Shown piece after piece: positions 43,787-54,763 of a stretch of DNA of 64,000 bases. The position numbers were made by a program, and so were the translations under genes. The notes beneath the pieces are model-generated. The model was not told where the DNA came from, did not search any database, and worked only from the letters and a program-made list of their open reading frames with translations. Origin of the DNA: Caulobacter sp. Root343. GTDB taxonomy: Bacteria; Pseudomonadota; Alphaproteobacteria; Caulobacterales; Caulobacteraceae. The stretch is from positions 169,690 to 233,689 of the forward strand of contig NZ_LMDF01000006.1 in assembly GCF_001425745.1 (NCBI RefSeq). Reading direction: 5' to 3'. The number at the start of each line of letters is the position of its first letter. The stretch's first letter is position 1.

Positions 43787-44548
43787 ATGGACGCCCGGAT
43801 CGCCTCGATTTACCGCCACCCCGTCAAGGGCTTCACGCCCGAGCGGCTGACCTCGGCCGCGCTGGAGGCGGGGGCGTGCTTCCCCTGCGACCGGCTCTAC
43901 GCGGTCGAGGACGGGCCCAGCGGCTTCGATCCCGCCGCGCCGGACCACATCTCGAAGATGAAGTTCACGGTGCTGGCCAAGATCCCGGCCGTCGCCAAGG
44001 CGCGCACAGCCTATGATGCGGCCACTGGAGTATTCAGCGCCACGGCCGAGGGCCATGAGGGCTTCGCCGGTGATCTGCGCACCGACGCGGGGCGGGCGGC
44101 CTTCGAGGCCTGGCTGGCTGGCCTGCTGGGCGACGAGGTCTCCGGCCCGTTGAAGGTCATCGAGGGGCCCGGCGCGCACCGGTTCATGGACAGCAAGTCC
44201 GGCTACGTCTCGATCGTCAACCTGGCCAGCGTGCGCGACCTCGGGCGGCGCGTGGGCATGGACCTGGATCCGCTGCGCTTCCGCGCCAACCTCTATGTCG
44301 AGGGCTGGCCGGCCTGGGTCGAGAACGACTGGACGGGCAAGACCCTGACCGTCGGCGGCGCGACCGCCGAGGTGCTGAAACCCATCGTCCGCTGCGCCGC
44401 CACCCACGTCGACCCCACGACCGCCGAGCGCGACGTCGAGCTGGTGAAGGCGCTGTTCGACAATTACGGCCACATGTTCTGCGGGATCTACCTGAACGTC
44501 ACGCAGGGCGGGACGGTCGGGGAGGGTGATCGGGTGGCGTTGGGCTAG
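43787..44548 (+). CDS. MOSC-domain protein
   Basis: 253 aa with an N-terminal beta-barrel (ARIASIYRHPVKGFTPERLTS, CDRLYAVEDG) and a C-terminal MOSC domain (PLRFRANLYVEGWPAWVENDWTGKTLTVG, LKPIVRCAATHVDPTTAERD) carrying the conserved Cys of RCAATHVDP. Such proteins relate to the molybdenum-cofactor sulfurase and mARC reductases; this one is shorter, without PLP or FAD domains. It diverges from the YihY gene. ATG 43787 is preferred over TTG 43778. Confidence 0.9.
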   Translation: MDARIASIYRHPVKGFTPERLTSAALEAGACFPCDRLYAVEDGPSGFDPAAPDHISKMKFTVLAKIPAVAKARTAYDAATGVFSATAEGHEGFAGDLRTDAGRAAFEAWLAGLLGDEVSGPLKVIEGPGAHRFMDSKSGYVSIVNLASVRDLGRRVGMDLDPLRFRANLYVEGWPAWVENDWTGKTLTVGGATAEVLKPIVRCAATHVDPTTAERDVELVKALFDNYGHMFCGIYLNVTQGGTVGEGDRVALG

Positions 44549-44575
44549 TCAGCTTCGCCATCCCGCCATTCTCCT

Positions 44576-44670
44576 GTCATCCCGGCCGCAGCGAAGCGGA
44601 GAGCCGGGACCGCGGAAAGCTCGGCGCTTCCGGCGGTCCGGGATCGGTCCTGCGGACCGTCCGGGATGAC
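44576..44670. repeat. Palindromic repeat family B, copy 5
   Basis: GTCATCCCGGCCGCAGCG at left, CCGTCCGGGATGAC at right, with the central GGTCCTGCGGACC hairpin. Confidence 0.9.
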
Positions 44671-44721
44671 AGCCGAAGTCGGATATTGGAACGCTCTCCC
44701 CAAAGCGCTAAACCCCCGCCC

Positions 44722-45591
44722 ATGACCCTGACCCTCGTCAAAGCCTGGACCGCCGCCAAGGATCGCCTGAAGGCGGCGGGCATCGATCAGCCGTCCATCG
44801 ACGCGCGCCTGATGCTGGAAGTGGCCGCCGACGTCTCGCGCACCGAGATCGTCACCGATCCCTATCGCGAGCTGAGCGCCGAGCAGGAAGCCACTCTCGA
44901 GGACTACCTCTCGCGCCGCGCGCGCCGCGAGCCGGTCAGCCACATCATCGGCCGCAAGGGCTTCTGGAAGATCCTGCTGCAGGTCAACAAGAACGTCCTG
45001 ACCCCCCGTCCCGAGACCGAGGTCATCGTCGACGAGGTGCTGAAGGCCTTCCCCGAAGCGATGCACTTCAACATGCTGGACCTGGGGGTCGGCTCGGGCA
45101 CGATCCTGCTGGCGGTGCTGGCCGAGCGGCCGGCGGCCAAAGGCCTGGGGGTCGACGCTTCCGCCGAGGCCCTGGCCGTGGCCCGCGACAACGCCGCCAG
45201 CCTGGACCTCAACACCCGCGCGGCCTTCCTGGACGGCGACTGGACCGCGGGCCTGGGCGACGCGACCTTCGACCTGGTGGTCTCCAACCCGCCCTACATC
45301 CCGACCGCCGACATCGACACCCTGGAGCCGGAGGTTCGCGACCACGAACCGCGCCTGGCCCTGGACGGCGGGGCCGACGGCCTGGACGCCTATCGCCTGC
45401 TGGCCCCGGAGATCCTGCGGGTGCTGAAGCCCGGCGGCATGTTCGCCGTCGAGATCGGCTTCGACCAGTCCAAGGCCGTCGAGGCCCTGTTCCGCCAGGC
45501 CGGCGGCCAGGAGGTCCGGACGGTCAAGGACCTGTCGACCCACGACCGCGTTGTCACCGGGGTGAAAAATCCCTTGGAAAGCCGGGCGTGA
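44722..45591 (+). CDS. prmC: Release factor glutamine methyltransferase PrmC (HemK)
   Basis: Methylates the GGQ glutamine of release factors. 289 aa: helical N-terminal substrate-binding domain (about 1-85) and a class I SAM fold with LDLGVGSGTILLAVLAERP and the catalytic NPPY at 189-192 (VVSNPPYIP). In many alphaproteobacteria prmC follows prfA directly; here about 7.8 kb of accessory genes lie between. ATG 44722 starts MTLTLVKAW. The DUF4167 gene follows, as is usual. Confidence 0.95.
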   Translation: MTLTLVKAWTAAKDRLKAAGIDQPSIDARLMLEVAADVSRTEIVTDPYRELSAEQEATLEDYLSRRARREPVSHIIGRKGFWKILLQVNKNVLTPRPETEVIVDEVLKAFPEAMHFNMLDLGVGSGTILLAVLAERPAAKGLGVDASAEALAVARDNAASLDLNTRAAFLDGDWTAGLGDATFDLVVSNPPYIPTADIDTLEPEVRDHEPRLALDGGADGLDAYRLLAPEILRVLKPGGMFAVEIGFDQSKAVEALFRQAGGQEVRTVKDLSTHDRVVTGVKNPLESRA

Positions 45592-45849
45592 ACCGTTAGA
45601 CGAGTCATGTCTCCTTCCAGATCGCCGGGTGACGGGAAAAGCAGACGTCGTTGACGCTTAGGCGTCGGGCGCATGCGAGGCTCCCCCGGCAGGCGCGCCC
45701 GGTCCGCCGGTCGCCGCGCCGCAAGGCAGGGCGGGGGCTCTACGGAAACCAGTGTCTCTGAAACCGACCCAGGGTTCGACCCGCTCAGAGACCAGCAAGG
45801 CCGGACGCGCCAGCAAAAGACTGACCTCCGGACAGGTTCAGAAGAGAAC

Positions 45850-47082
45850 ATGAGAGATTTCAAAGGCATGAAGCGCCAACGCGGCCGCAACAATCGCGGC
45901 GGCAACGGCGGCAAGCCTCAACAGCACAACGCCAACCGCGCGTTCGACTCGAACGGGCCCGAAGGGGTCAAGGTTCGCGGCGCGGCCCAGAGCGTCTACG
46001 AAAAGTACCAGCAGCTGGCCCGCGACGCGACGTCGTCCGGCGACCGGGTGCTGGCCGAGAACTATCTGCAGCACGCCGAGCACTATTTCCGTGTCCTGCG
46101 GGCCATCCAGCCGAATCGTCCAGTCAGCGACATCGTCGGCAAGGACGTCTACGCGGCGTACGAGATCGACTTCGAGGCCGAGCCCGAAGAGGCCGAGGCC
46201 GTCGAGGCTCCGGCCCAGGCCGAGAACCAGGGCGACGGCGGCGAGGGCGGTGAAGGCGAACAGCGCCGCGACCGCTTCGAGAACCGTGATCGCGACCGCA
46301 ACCGCAACTTCGACAACCGTGACAACCGTGACCGCAACCGCGATGACCGTCCCCGCGACGGCGTCCGCGAAGGCGAAGGTCGCCGCGACCGCTGGCGTGA
46401 CCGCGACGACCGTCCCCGTGACGATCGGCCTCGTGATGATCGTCCCCGCGACGACCGCCCGCGTGATGATCGACCCCGTGATGATCGTCCCCGTGATGAT
46501 CGTCCCCGCGACGACCGCCCGAGGGATGACCGTCCTCGTGACGACCGCCCTCGTGACGACCGCCCTCGTGACGACCGCCCCCGTGACGACAGGCCGCGCG
46601 AAGACCGTTTCCGTGACGACCGTCCCCGCGATGATCGTCCGCGCGACGACCGTCCGGTCGCCGCCGAGGGCGAGGCCCAGCCGCAAGGCGCCGAGGGCGA
46701 GGGCCGCGAAGGCCGCCGCCGTGGCCGTGACCGCAACCGCGATCGCGACTGGCAGCCGCGCGGCGACCGCGATCCGATGGCCGTGATCGAGCCGGAAGCC
46801 TCGCCGCTGCCGACCTCCAGCGCCGCCCCGGCCAGCGAGAGCTCGCCGGTGCTGCGCGGCCAGGACGGCGCCGTCAGCGAGGCCCCGGCCTTCCTGGGCC
46901 GCAAGACCGCCCGCGCCGCCGCCGCGCCGGCCGCCGTCGAGGCGGTCGCCGCCGAGGCTCCGGCCGCGGCCGCCAACGCCGAGGGCGGCGAAGAGGCCAA
47001 GAAGCCCCGCCGCCGCCGCGCCCCGCGCAGCTTCGAGGCGGGCGAGGGCGCTCCGGCCGGTTCGGGCTCCGAAGAGGCCTGA
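45850..47082 (+). CDS. DUF4167 RNA-binding-like protein with Asp-Arg-Pro repeats
   Basis: 410 aa. The conserved N-terminal part (about 5-95) is the DUF4167 domain: KRQRGRNNRGGNGG, KVRGAAQSVYEKYQQLARDA, SGDRVLAENYLQHAEHYFRVLRA. The rest is disordered and charged: an acidic patch, then Arg/Asp-rich RD repeats including 17 tandem five-residue units (residues 186-270), and an Ala/Glu tail ending in a basic PRRRRAPRSF block. The composition suggests RNA or polyanion binding, but no function is known. The frame is open upstream to 45673, but the family begins at the ATG 45850. Confidence 0.9.
   Translation: MRDFKGMKRQRGRNNRGGNGGKPQQHNANRAFDSNGPEGVKVRGAAQSVYEKYQQLARDATSSGDRVLAENYLQHAEHYFRVLRAIQPNRPVSDIVGKDVYAAYEIDFEAEPEEAEAVEAPAQAENQGDGGEGGEGEQRRDRFENRDRDRNRNFDNRDNRDRNRDDRPRDGVREGEGRRDRWRDRDDRPRDDRPRDDRPRDDRPRDDRPRDDRPRDDRPRDDRPRDDRPRDDRPRDDRPRDDRPRDDRPREDRFRDDRPRDDRPRDDRPVAAEGEAQPQGAEGEGREGRRRGRDRNRDRDWQPRGDRDPMAVIEPEASPLPTSSAAPASESSPVLRGQDGAVSEAPAFLGRKTARAAAAPAAVEAVAAEAPAAAANAEGGEEAKKPRRRRAPRSFEAGEGAPAGSGSEEA
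46405..46659 (+). repeat. Tandem 15-base coding repeat (DDRPR, 17 units)
   Basis: Seventeen consecutive five-codon units (sixteen DDRPR or close variants such as EDRFR, the last DDRPV). GAC/GAT, CGT/CGC and the Pro codons vary between units while the peptide is kept. Confidence 0.92.
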
Positions 47083-47104
47083 GGCTAGGTCATCGATGTT
47101 TCGG

Positions 47105-47134
47105 AAAGGGAGCCGTGAAAGCGGCTCCCTTTTT
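47105..47134 (+). terminator. Rho-independent terminator after the DUF4167 gene
   Basis: AAAGGGAGCCG and CGGCTCCCTTT form an 11-base perfect stem around TGAAAG, followed by a five-T run. Confidence 0.93.
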
Positions 47135-47173
47135 CGTTGGGCGGACGCCTAGCTCGACCGACCCCCTCTCCCT

Positions 47174-47268
47174 GTCATCCCGGAAGCCTCGCAGAGGCTA
47201 TCCGGGACCGCAGGAAGCGTTGCGTCTGTGGCGGTCCCGGCTCTCCGCTTCGCTGCGGCCGAGATGAC
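47174..47268. repeat. Palindromic repeat family B, copy 6
   Basis: GTCATCCCGGAAGCC at left and GGCCGAGATGAC at right. The left tip is the alternative form GGAAGCCTCGCAGAGGCT seen in copies 7 and 8, here in inverted orientation. Confidence 0.88.
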
Positions 47269-47345
47269 ACTCTAGTTTGGCCTTGGATCGTGTTTGATAC
47301 TGAGGACAGTCCCGACAGCAGTGACGCCTCTCGCGAAAGTCCTCC

Positions 47346-48152
47346 ATGCGCCTGACAGCCCTCGTCTTGCTCCTGGCGCTCGCCGCCACCCCGGCAGCCG
47401 CCGCGCGAAAGCCCGACGTCTACCTGCTCACCGGCCAGTCCAACATGTCCGGTCGCGGCCTGGTCGAGGAGCTGACGCCGGCAGAGCGCGTCGCCGACCC
47501 CGCCATCCAGCTCTACGGCAATGACGGAAAGACCCGCCCTGCCCTGGATCCGCTGGACGACGCGACGGGTCAGGTCGATGCGGTGTCGAGCGACGCGGGG
47601 ATCGCCGCCGTGGGGCCGGGCCTGTTCTTCGCTCGGGCGACACGCGCCATGCGCCATAGACCGATCCTGCTGGTTCCCTGCGCCAAGGGGGGCTCGTCCA
47701 TTGAACAATGGAAGCCCGGCGGCGGGCGCGACACCCTCTACGGCTCGTGCCTGGCCCGCGCCGGGGCGGTCGGTGGCCGGGTGAAGGGGATCCTCTGGTA
47801 TCAGGGCGAGACCGACGCCGGCCGCGCCGACTCGGCCCAGGCCTGGCGCGCGGCGTTCGAGGGGCTGGTCGCGAAGTTCCGCCAGGACCTGGGCGACGAA
47901 CGCCTGCCGATCGTGATCGTGCAACTGGCCGACCCGCCGTCGCCGCAAGTCAGCGCGCCGAAGACCTATCCGTCGTGGGCGGCGATCCAGGCGATCCAGG
48001 CCGGGCCGCTGCCCGCCTGCGTGGCCATGGTCCCGGCCCGGGGCCTGCCGATGAAGCCCGACGAACTGCACCTGACCACCGCCGCCCAGCGCGTCGTTGG
48101 GGCTCGCCTGGCGGCGGCGATGGAAGGCTTGCGCCGGAGCGGGTGTCGCTGA
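47346..48152 (+). CDS. SGNH-fold carbohydrate esterase (sialate O-acetylesterase-like)
   Basis: 268 aa with signal peptide ([14 protein letters not shown]). The catalytic Ser32 lies in [13 protein letters not shown], the block with [15 protein letters not shown] and the WYQGETDAG motif are as in the DUF303/SASA group of carbohydrate acetylesterases, and the last block has [14 protein letters not shown] with the catalytic His. It would remove acetyl groups from polysaccharides in the periplasm or outside. Start ATG 47346 for the signal peptide. Confidence 0.88.
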   Translation: MRLTALVLLLALAATPAAAARKPDVYLLTGQSNMSGRGLVEELTPAERVADPAIQLYGNDGKTRPALDPLDDATGQVDAVSSDAGIAAVGPGLFFARATRAMRHRPILLVPCAKGGSSIEQWKPGGGRDTLYGSCLARAGAVGGRVKGILWYQGETDAGRADSAQAWRAAFEGLVAKFRQDLGDERLPIVIVQLADPPSPQVSAPKTYPSWAAIQAIQAGPLPACVAMVPARGLPMKPDELHLTTAAQRVVGARLAAAMEGLRRSGCR

Positions 48153-48267
48153 GCCACGGTCCTGGTGCGACAATGCGCCCAAGGTTCGGCGAACACTGTT
48201 TGCGCGAAGCTCTGGCGAGTTGGCAACTTCGGCGATAGTGTCGGGTTCCGACGGGGCGGAGTCGATC

Positions 48268-49332
48268 ATGACGGGAGCGCGCAAGCTTGCGCCGGGCGGA
48301 CGATCTCCGGGTAAACGCGGGGCGACCAAGGCGGCCGCCGTCGATGCACGCTACCGCGCCATCGTCGACACCGCCGTCGACGCCATCGTGGTCATCGACG
48401 AGGTGGGGCGGGTCGAGGCCTTCAACCCCGCCGCCGAGCGCCTGTTCGACTACGTGGCCGCCGAGATGATCGGCCGCAACGTCAACATCCTGATGCCCGA
48501 GCCCTATCACGGCGAGCACGACGGCTATCTGGCGCGCTATCGCCACACGGGCGAGCGGCGGATCATCGGCATCGGCCGCGAGGTCAGCGGCCGCCGCAAG
48601 GACGGCACGACCTTTCCGTTGGAGCTGTCGATCGCCGAGTGGCGCGATGATGGGCGGCGCTTCTTCACCGGCGTCATGCGCGACGTCACCGACCGCCGGC
48701 GGGCCGAGGAGCTGCAGCGGCTGCTGGTCAACGAGCTGAACCACCGGGTGAAGAACACCCTGGCGACGGTGCAGTCGGTGGCCGGCCAGACCCTGCGCAA
48801 CGCCATCGACCTGCAGGACGCCCGCGACGCCTTGACCACCCGCCTGCTGGCCCTGTCGCGCGGCCACGACATCCTGACCCGCGAAAGCTGGGACGGGGCC
48901 GAGCTGTCCGACATCGCCGCCGCCGTGGTGGCCGCCCACGGCGAGGCCCAGCGCTTCGTGCTGGACGGCCCGTCGGTGCGCCTGGCCCCCAAGGCGACCC
49001 TGGCCCTGTCCATGGCGCTGCACGAACTGATGACCAACGCCGCCAAGTACGGCGCGCTGTCCAACGCCGACGGCCAGGTGCGGCTGGCCTGGCGACGGAC
49101 CAAGACCGACGCGGGCGAGCGGCTGCAACTCACTTGGGAAGAAATCGATGGGCCACCGGTCTCAGCTCCGACCCGCCAGGGCTTCGGCACGCGTCTCATC
49201 ACCGGCGGCCTGGCCCGCGAGCTCGGGGGCGAGGTCCGCCTCGAATACCCGCCGGGGGGCGTCGTCTGCGAGATCGACGCGGAGCTCGCCCAGACCGGCC
49301 AATCCAACCGCTTCATCCGCGGCGCGGCCTGA
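48268..49332 (+). CDS. PAS-domain HWE-family histidine kinase
   Basis: 354 aa soluble kinase. One PAS domain (about 25-150: [46 protein letters not shown], the FixL-like form that can hold heme in some relatives), then the HWE block [23 protein letters not shown] and an ATPase domain with [18 protein letters not shown] and [15 protein letters not shown] upstream of ATG 48268 supports the start. The stop is followed at 4 bases by a receiver-domain gene in another frame, so the two form a pair. Confidence 0.92.
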   Translation: MTGARKLAPGGRSPGKRGATKAAAVDARYRAIVDTAVDAIVVIDEVGRVEAFNPAAERLFDYVAAEMIGRNVNILMPEPYHGEHDGYLARYRHTGERRIIGIGREVSGRRKDGTTFPLELSIAEWRDDGRRFFTGVMRDVTDRRRAEELQRLLVNELNHRVKNTLATVQSVAGQTLRNAIDLQDARDALTTRLLALSRGHDILTRESWDGAELSDIAAAVVAAHGEAQRFVLDGPSVRLAPKATLALSMALHELMTNAAKYGALSNADGQVRLAWRRTKTDAGERLQLTWEEIDGPPVSAPTRQGFGTRLITGGLARELGGEVRLEYPPGGVVCEIDAELAQTGQSNRFIRGAA

Positions 49333-49336
49333 TCCG

Positions 49337-49684
49337 CTGCGGGTCCTGGTCGTCGAGGACGAGCTGTTCGTGGCCATGCTGGTAGAGGACCTGCTGGGCG
49401 ACCTGGGCTGCCAGGTGGTCGGCCCGGCCGGCTCGGCGCGCGAGGCGGTGCTGGCCGCCGAACACGAGACGTTCGACTTCGCCCTGCTGGACGTGAACCT
49501 GGGCGACGGCGAGACCTCGTTCCGGACCGCCGAGATCCTGCGGGCGCGCGGCGTGCCCTTCGCCTTCATCACCGGCTATGGCGACCAGGGCGTGCGGCCC
49601 GACCTGCGCGACGCGCCGATCCTGTCCAAGCCGATCGACCCGCGCCAGCTGGCCCGGGTGATCGAACGGATCGGCGAGGGCTAA
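49337..49684 (+). CDS. Single-domain response regulator paired with the HWE kinase
   Basis: 115 aa receiver domain: acidic pocket in VVEDELF, phosphoacceptor Asp52 in FALLDVNLG, Thr in FITGYG, and Lys in ILSKPID. No output domain. The only start-like codon in the right place is CTG at 49337; no ATG, GTG or TTG is in frame until within the domain (the frame is open from ATG 49148 but that part overlaps the kinase end and looks like a shadow). A frameshifted kinase-receiver fusion is another reading. Confidence 0.82.
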   Translation: MRVLVVEDELFVAMLVEDLLGDLGCQVVGPAGSAREAVLAAEHETFDFALLDVNLGDGETSFRTAEILRARGVPFAFITGYGDQGVRPDLRDAPILSKPIDPRQLARVIERIGEG

Positions 49685-49692
49685 GGCTCGTC

Positions 49693-49892
49693 GACATTCA
49701 TCTGGGGCGGGTCCAATTCCCACTGCCTTCCTGGGCCTTGTGCCCAGGATCCATGTTGGAGACAGGTGTGGAGTCTTTAGGTCCGCGTGGCCGAAAGGCC
49801 GTGAGCTCAGCCTCAATGCCGCTGAAGCTGAACCCTGGGTCCTGGGCACAAGGCCCAGGAAGGCGGGGTAAGTTCAACGCGGAGTGAATGTC
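49693..49892. repeat. Palindromic repeat family A, copy 4, with terminal inverted repeats
   Basis: The core 49725-49864 has 29-base arms with CCTGGGC-CTTGT-GCCCAGG hairpins. Outside it, GACATTCA (49693-49700) and TGAATGTC (49885-49892) make perfect 8-base outer ends, for a total of 200 bases. It lies between convergent receiver genes. The spacer is clearly related to that of copy 1. Confidence 0.9.
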
Positions 49893-49913
49893 ACAGGCCC
49901 GAGAGCCCGCCTC

Positions 49914-50375
49914 TCAGACATAGGCCGAGCCGAACTCCGGCGGCGGCGGCTTGAGCATCGACGCCGGCGCGGGCGTGGGGGCGGGCTTGGGCGGCGCCGG
50001 CGGGCGCAGCAGGCGCGCGACCCGCTCGACCACGTCGGACCCGCTGAAGGGCTTGAGCATGCAGTCGCGCACGCCCAGGCCGATGCCGCGCTTGACGTCT
50101 TCCGGCGCCAGCCGGCGACCGATCAGCAGCACCGGGCAGGGCTTCTCCCCGCGCTTCTTCATCGTGTCGAGGATGTCGAAGGCCGACAGCTCGGCCAGGC
50201 CGGCGTCCAGGATCATGACCGCCGGCCGCACCTGCTTGAGCACTTCCAGCACGGCGGGGCCGTTGCGGGCCAGGCAGACGTGATAGCCGGCCGTGTCCAG
50301 CCGGATCTGCAGCATCTCCAGGACCGTGCGGTCGCTGTCGCCGACAATGATTTTCTGACCTTGAGCGTAGATCAT
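49914..50375 (-). CDS. Single receiver-domain response regulator
   Basis: 153 aa. Receiver domain with IIVGDSDRTVLEML (acid pair), the acceptor Asp in VMILDAGLAELSAFD and Lys in CMLKPFSGSDVV; the C-terminal tail is Pro/Ala-rich (PAPPKPAPTPAPASMLKPPPPEFG) without a known output domain. The ATG at 50375 has GGAGG eight bases upstream. It is 26 bases downstream of a small gene (50402) and probably transcribed with it. Confidence 0.88.
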   Translation of the reverse strand: MIYAQGQKIIVGDSDRTVLEMLQIRLDTAGYHVCLARNGPAVLEVLKQVRPAVMILDAGLAELSAFDILDTMKKRGEKPCPVLLIGRRLAPEDVKRGIGLGVRDCMLKPFSGSDVVERVARLLRPPAPPKPAPTPAPASMLKPPPPEFGSAYV

Positions 50376-50401
50376 CGCATGAACCTCCGCACGAGCCTGA
50401 C

Positions 50402-50797
50402 CTAAAACAGGTCCAGGTCGCCGGCGTCTTCGCCGTCGTAGATGCCGCGTTCCGTTCCGCCGAAGGCCACCGACATGCGGTCGGCCAGGGCGCCCAGGGT
50501 GATGTCGCTGAGCGCGATGTCGACGCTGGCCGACACGTCGTCCGGGGTCAGGGCGCTCATCCGGCGGGCGAAGGCCGACAGGCTGGTCAGATGCTGGGCC
50601 AGCAGGTCGACCGTGTGCATGCCCTCGACCAGCAGGTCTTGCTGCCCCTCGGGGACCGTCTTCATCATCTTGCCGATCATGCTGTCCAGATAGATGCAGC
50701 GGGCGCCGGCCAGCTCGATCTCCCAAGCCAGCACGTCGAGCATGGTCGCCATGCTGGCGTGCAGCGGGGCTTCGGAAACGGCGGCGGCAGCGCTCAT
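50402..50797 (-). CDS. Hypothetical protein next to a receiver gene
   Basis: 131 aa, mainly helical, rich in Ala, Met and Asp, with no signal peptide. Central part LDVLAWEIELAGARCIYLDSMIGKMMKTVPEGQQDLLVEGMHTVDLL looks like a four-helix bundle. No family recognised. GAGGAG lies upstream of the ATG. Its pairing with a single-domain receiver suggests a phosphotransfer or scaffold partner, but no Hpt-type His motif is visible. Confidence 0.65.
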   Translation of the reverse strand: MSAAAAVSEAPLHASMATMLDVLAWEIELAGARCIYLDSMIGKMMKTVPEGQQDLLVEGMHTVDLLAQHLTSLSAFARRMSALTPDDVSASVDIALSDITLGALADRMSVAFGGTERGIYDGEDAGDLDLF

Positions 50798-50904
50798 CGG
50801 ACGAACTCCTCGGGTCTAGCCTCAACCCTTGGCGCGCGCTCGTTTCCAAGAAGTTGAAACCAGTGGTGGTGCGACAATGTCGCGCACGGGCCGCGCGCTT
50901 GGCG

Positions 50905-50934
50905 TTTCCCTTCTCCCGCAAGGGGAGAAGGAAA
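50905..50934. repeat. Half copy of repeat family C
   Basis: TTTCCCTTCTCCC and GGGGAGAAGGAAA pair around CGCAA. Only one arm of the family C element is present. Confidence 0.7.
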
Positions 50935-51015
50935 CAAGCTGTACCGGTTGCGCGTCGCAATGCCGCCGTCGATAAGGCTTATGTCGCCTCTGAAATATAG
51001 CCGAGTCCCGTTGGC

Positions 51016-51774
51016 ATGCGCCTTAGCCGTCTGACCGTTCCGCTTCTGCTGGCCGCCGCCTGCGCCGTGTCGGGGTGCGCCTACAATGCCGATCTCGGGC
51101 GCAACCAGCTGCTGATCGTCGGCGACGACAGCCTGGCCAGCCAGGGCGAGAAGGCTTGGACCGACACGCTGCGCACCAGCTACGTCTCCAAGGAGCCGCG
51201 CAAGAACGCCCGGGTCCAGGCGATCGGCCAGCGGGTGATCACCGCGGCCGGGCTGTCGAACCGGCCGTGGGACTACGCGGTGTTCCTGGACGAGTCGCCG
51301 AACGCCTTCGTGCTGCCGGGCGGCCATGTCGGGGTGACGGTGGGCCTGCTGAGCCTCGTCGAGAACGACGACCAGCTGGCCGCCGTGATCGGCCACGAGG
51401 CCGGCCACGTCGTCGCCCACCACGCCGCCGAACGCGCCTCGCAGGAGACCACCTCGAAGATCCTGCTGGGCATCGCCGGCGCCGCGGCCGGCAAGACCGA
51501 CCTCGGCCGACTGGTGAAGGACCATGGCGACGAGGCCGCCAAGTTCGGGGTGCTGCTGCCGTTCTCGCGCAAGCAGGAGCTGGAGGCCGACCGCCTGGGC
51601 GTCGACTTCATGCAGCGCGCCGGCTACCGGCCGCGCGAGGCCGTGGCCCTGTGGCGGAACATGCAGGCCCAGGCGGGCGGCAAGTCCGGCGGCGGCGAAA
51701 TGGCCTCCACCCACCCGTCGGACGCGGTGCGGATCCAGGAACTCCAACGTTATCTCGCCAGCAAGGGCTGGTGA
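51016..51774 (+). CDS. M48-family metallopeptidase lipoprotein
   Basis: 252 aa. Lipoprotein signal ending in VSGC (Cys21). Zinc protease motif HEAGH at residues 127-131 (IGHEAGHVVAHH), with the third ligand in the QELEADRLGVDFM segment, and the closing STHPSDAVRIQEL typical of the LoiP/YcaL group of periplasmic quality-control proteases. It is directly upstream of clpB, whose heat-shock promoter begins at its stop codon. Confidence 0.93.
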   Translation: MRLSRLTVPLLLAAACAVSGCAYNADLGRNQLLIVGDDSLASQGEKAWTDTLRTSYVSKEPRKNARVQAIGQRVITAAGLSNRPWDYAVFLDESPNAFVLPGGHVGVTVGLLSLVENDDQLAAVIGHEAGHVVAHHAAERASQETTSKILLGIAGAAAGKTDLGRLVKDHGDEAAKFGVLLPFSRKQELEADRLGVDFMQRAGYRPREAVALWRNMQAQAGGKSGGGEMASTHPSDAVRIQELQRYLASKGW

Positions 51775-51776
51775 GA

Positions 51777-51805
51777 CTTGTGTGGCTGATCCGCCACACC
51801 TACAT
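51777..51805 (+). promoter_or_regulatory. Heat-shock (sigma-32 type) promoter for clpB
   Basis: CTTG (51777-51780), an 18-base spacer and CCTACAT (51799-51805) match the alphaproteobacterial heat-shock pattern. The spacer is a perfect inverted repeat TGTGGC-N6-GCCACA. The 75-base distance to the clpB ATG is suitable. Confidence 0.6.
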
Positions 51806-51879
51806 CCCCCATCGGGACCGGCCGTGCTCATCGGAGGCGGCGGGTCCGGATCCGCCTAGGAAGGGGACATCTTAGACCC

Positions 51880-54465
<2,586 letters not shown>

Positions 54466-54472
54466 TCCCTGT

Positions 54473-54629
54473 CCCTCTCCCCTTGCGGGAGAGGGTGGCC
54501 CGGAGGGCCGGGTGAGGGGTTGAAGATACGATCCGCCGCGACGGCCTCACCGCCGTCGTGGCGGTTTTCGTAGGCGCGACCCCTCATCCGTCGCCTTCGG
54601 CGACACCTTCTCCCGCAAGGGGAGAAGGA
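54473..54629. repeat. Palindromic repeat family C, copy 3
   Basis: CCCTCTCCCCTTGCGGGAGA at left and ..TCTCCCGCAAGGGGAGAAGG at right, with CCGCCGCGACGGC.. inner stem. It lies just after the clpB stop. Confidence 0.88.
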
Positions 54630-54763
54630 GAAATGTGCAGATCAATTTCGGAAACAATGGTTTTCCGTGATTTCTATTTATGCGACGTTCGGTCGCGACC
54701 ATTCTCTCCTCATCGGACACCGGGAACGGGCCTGGCGGCCTCCCGAGCAGAGGGACAACGGAC

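Noticed and set aside
46405..46659. CRISPR-like regular repeat
   Set aside because: The 15-base units have no spacers and are in frame within a protein-coding gene.
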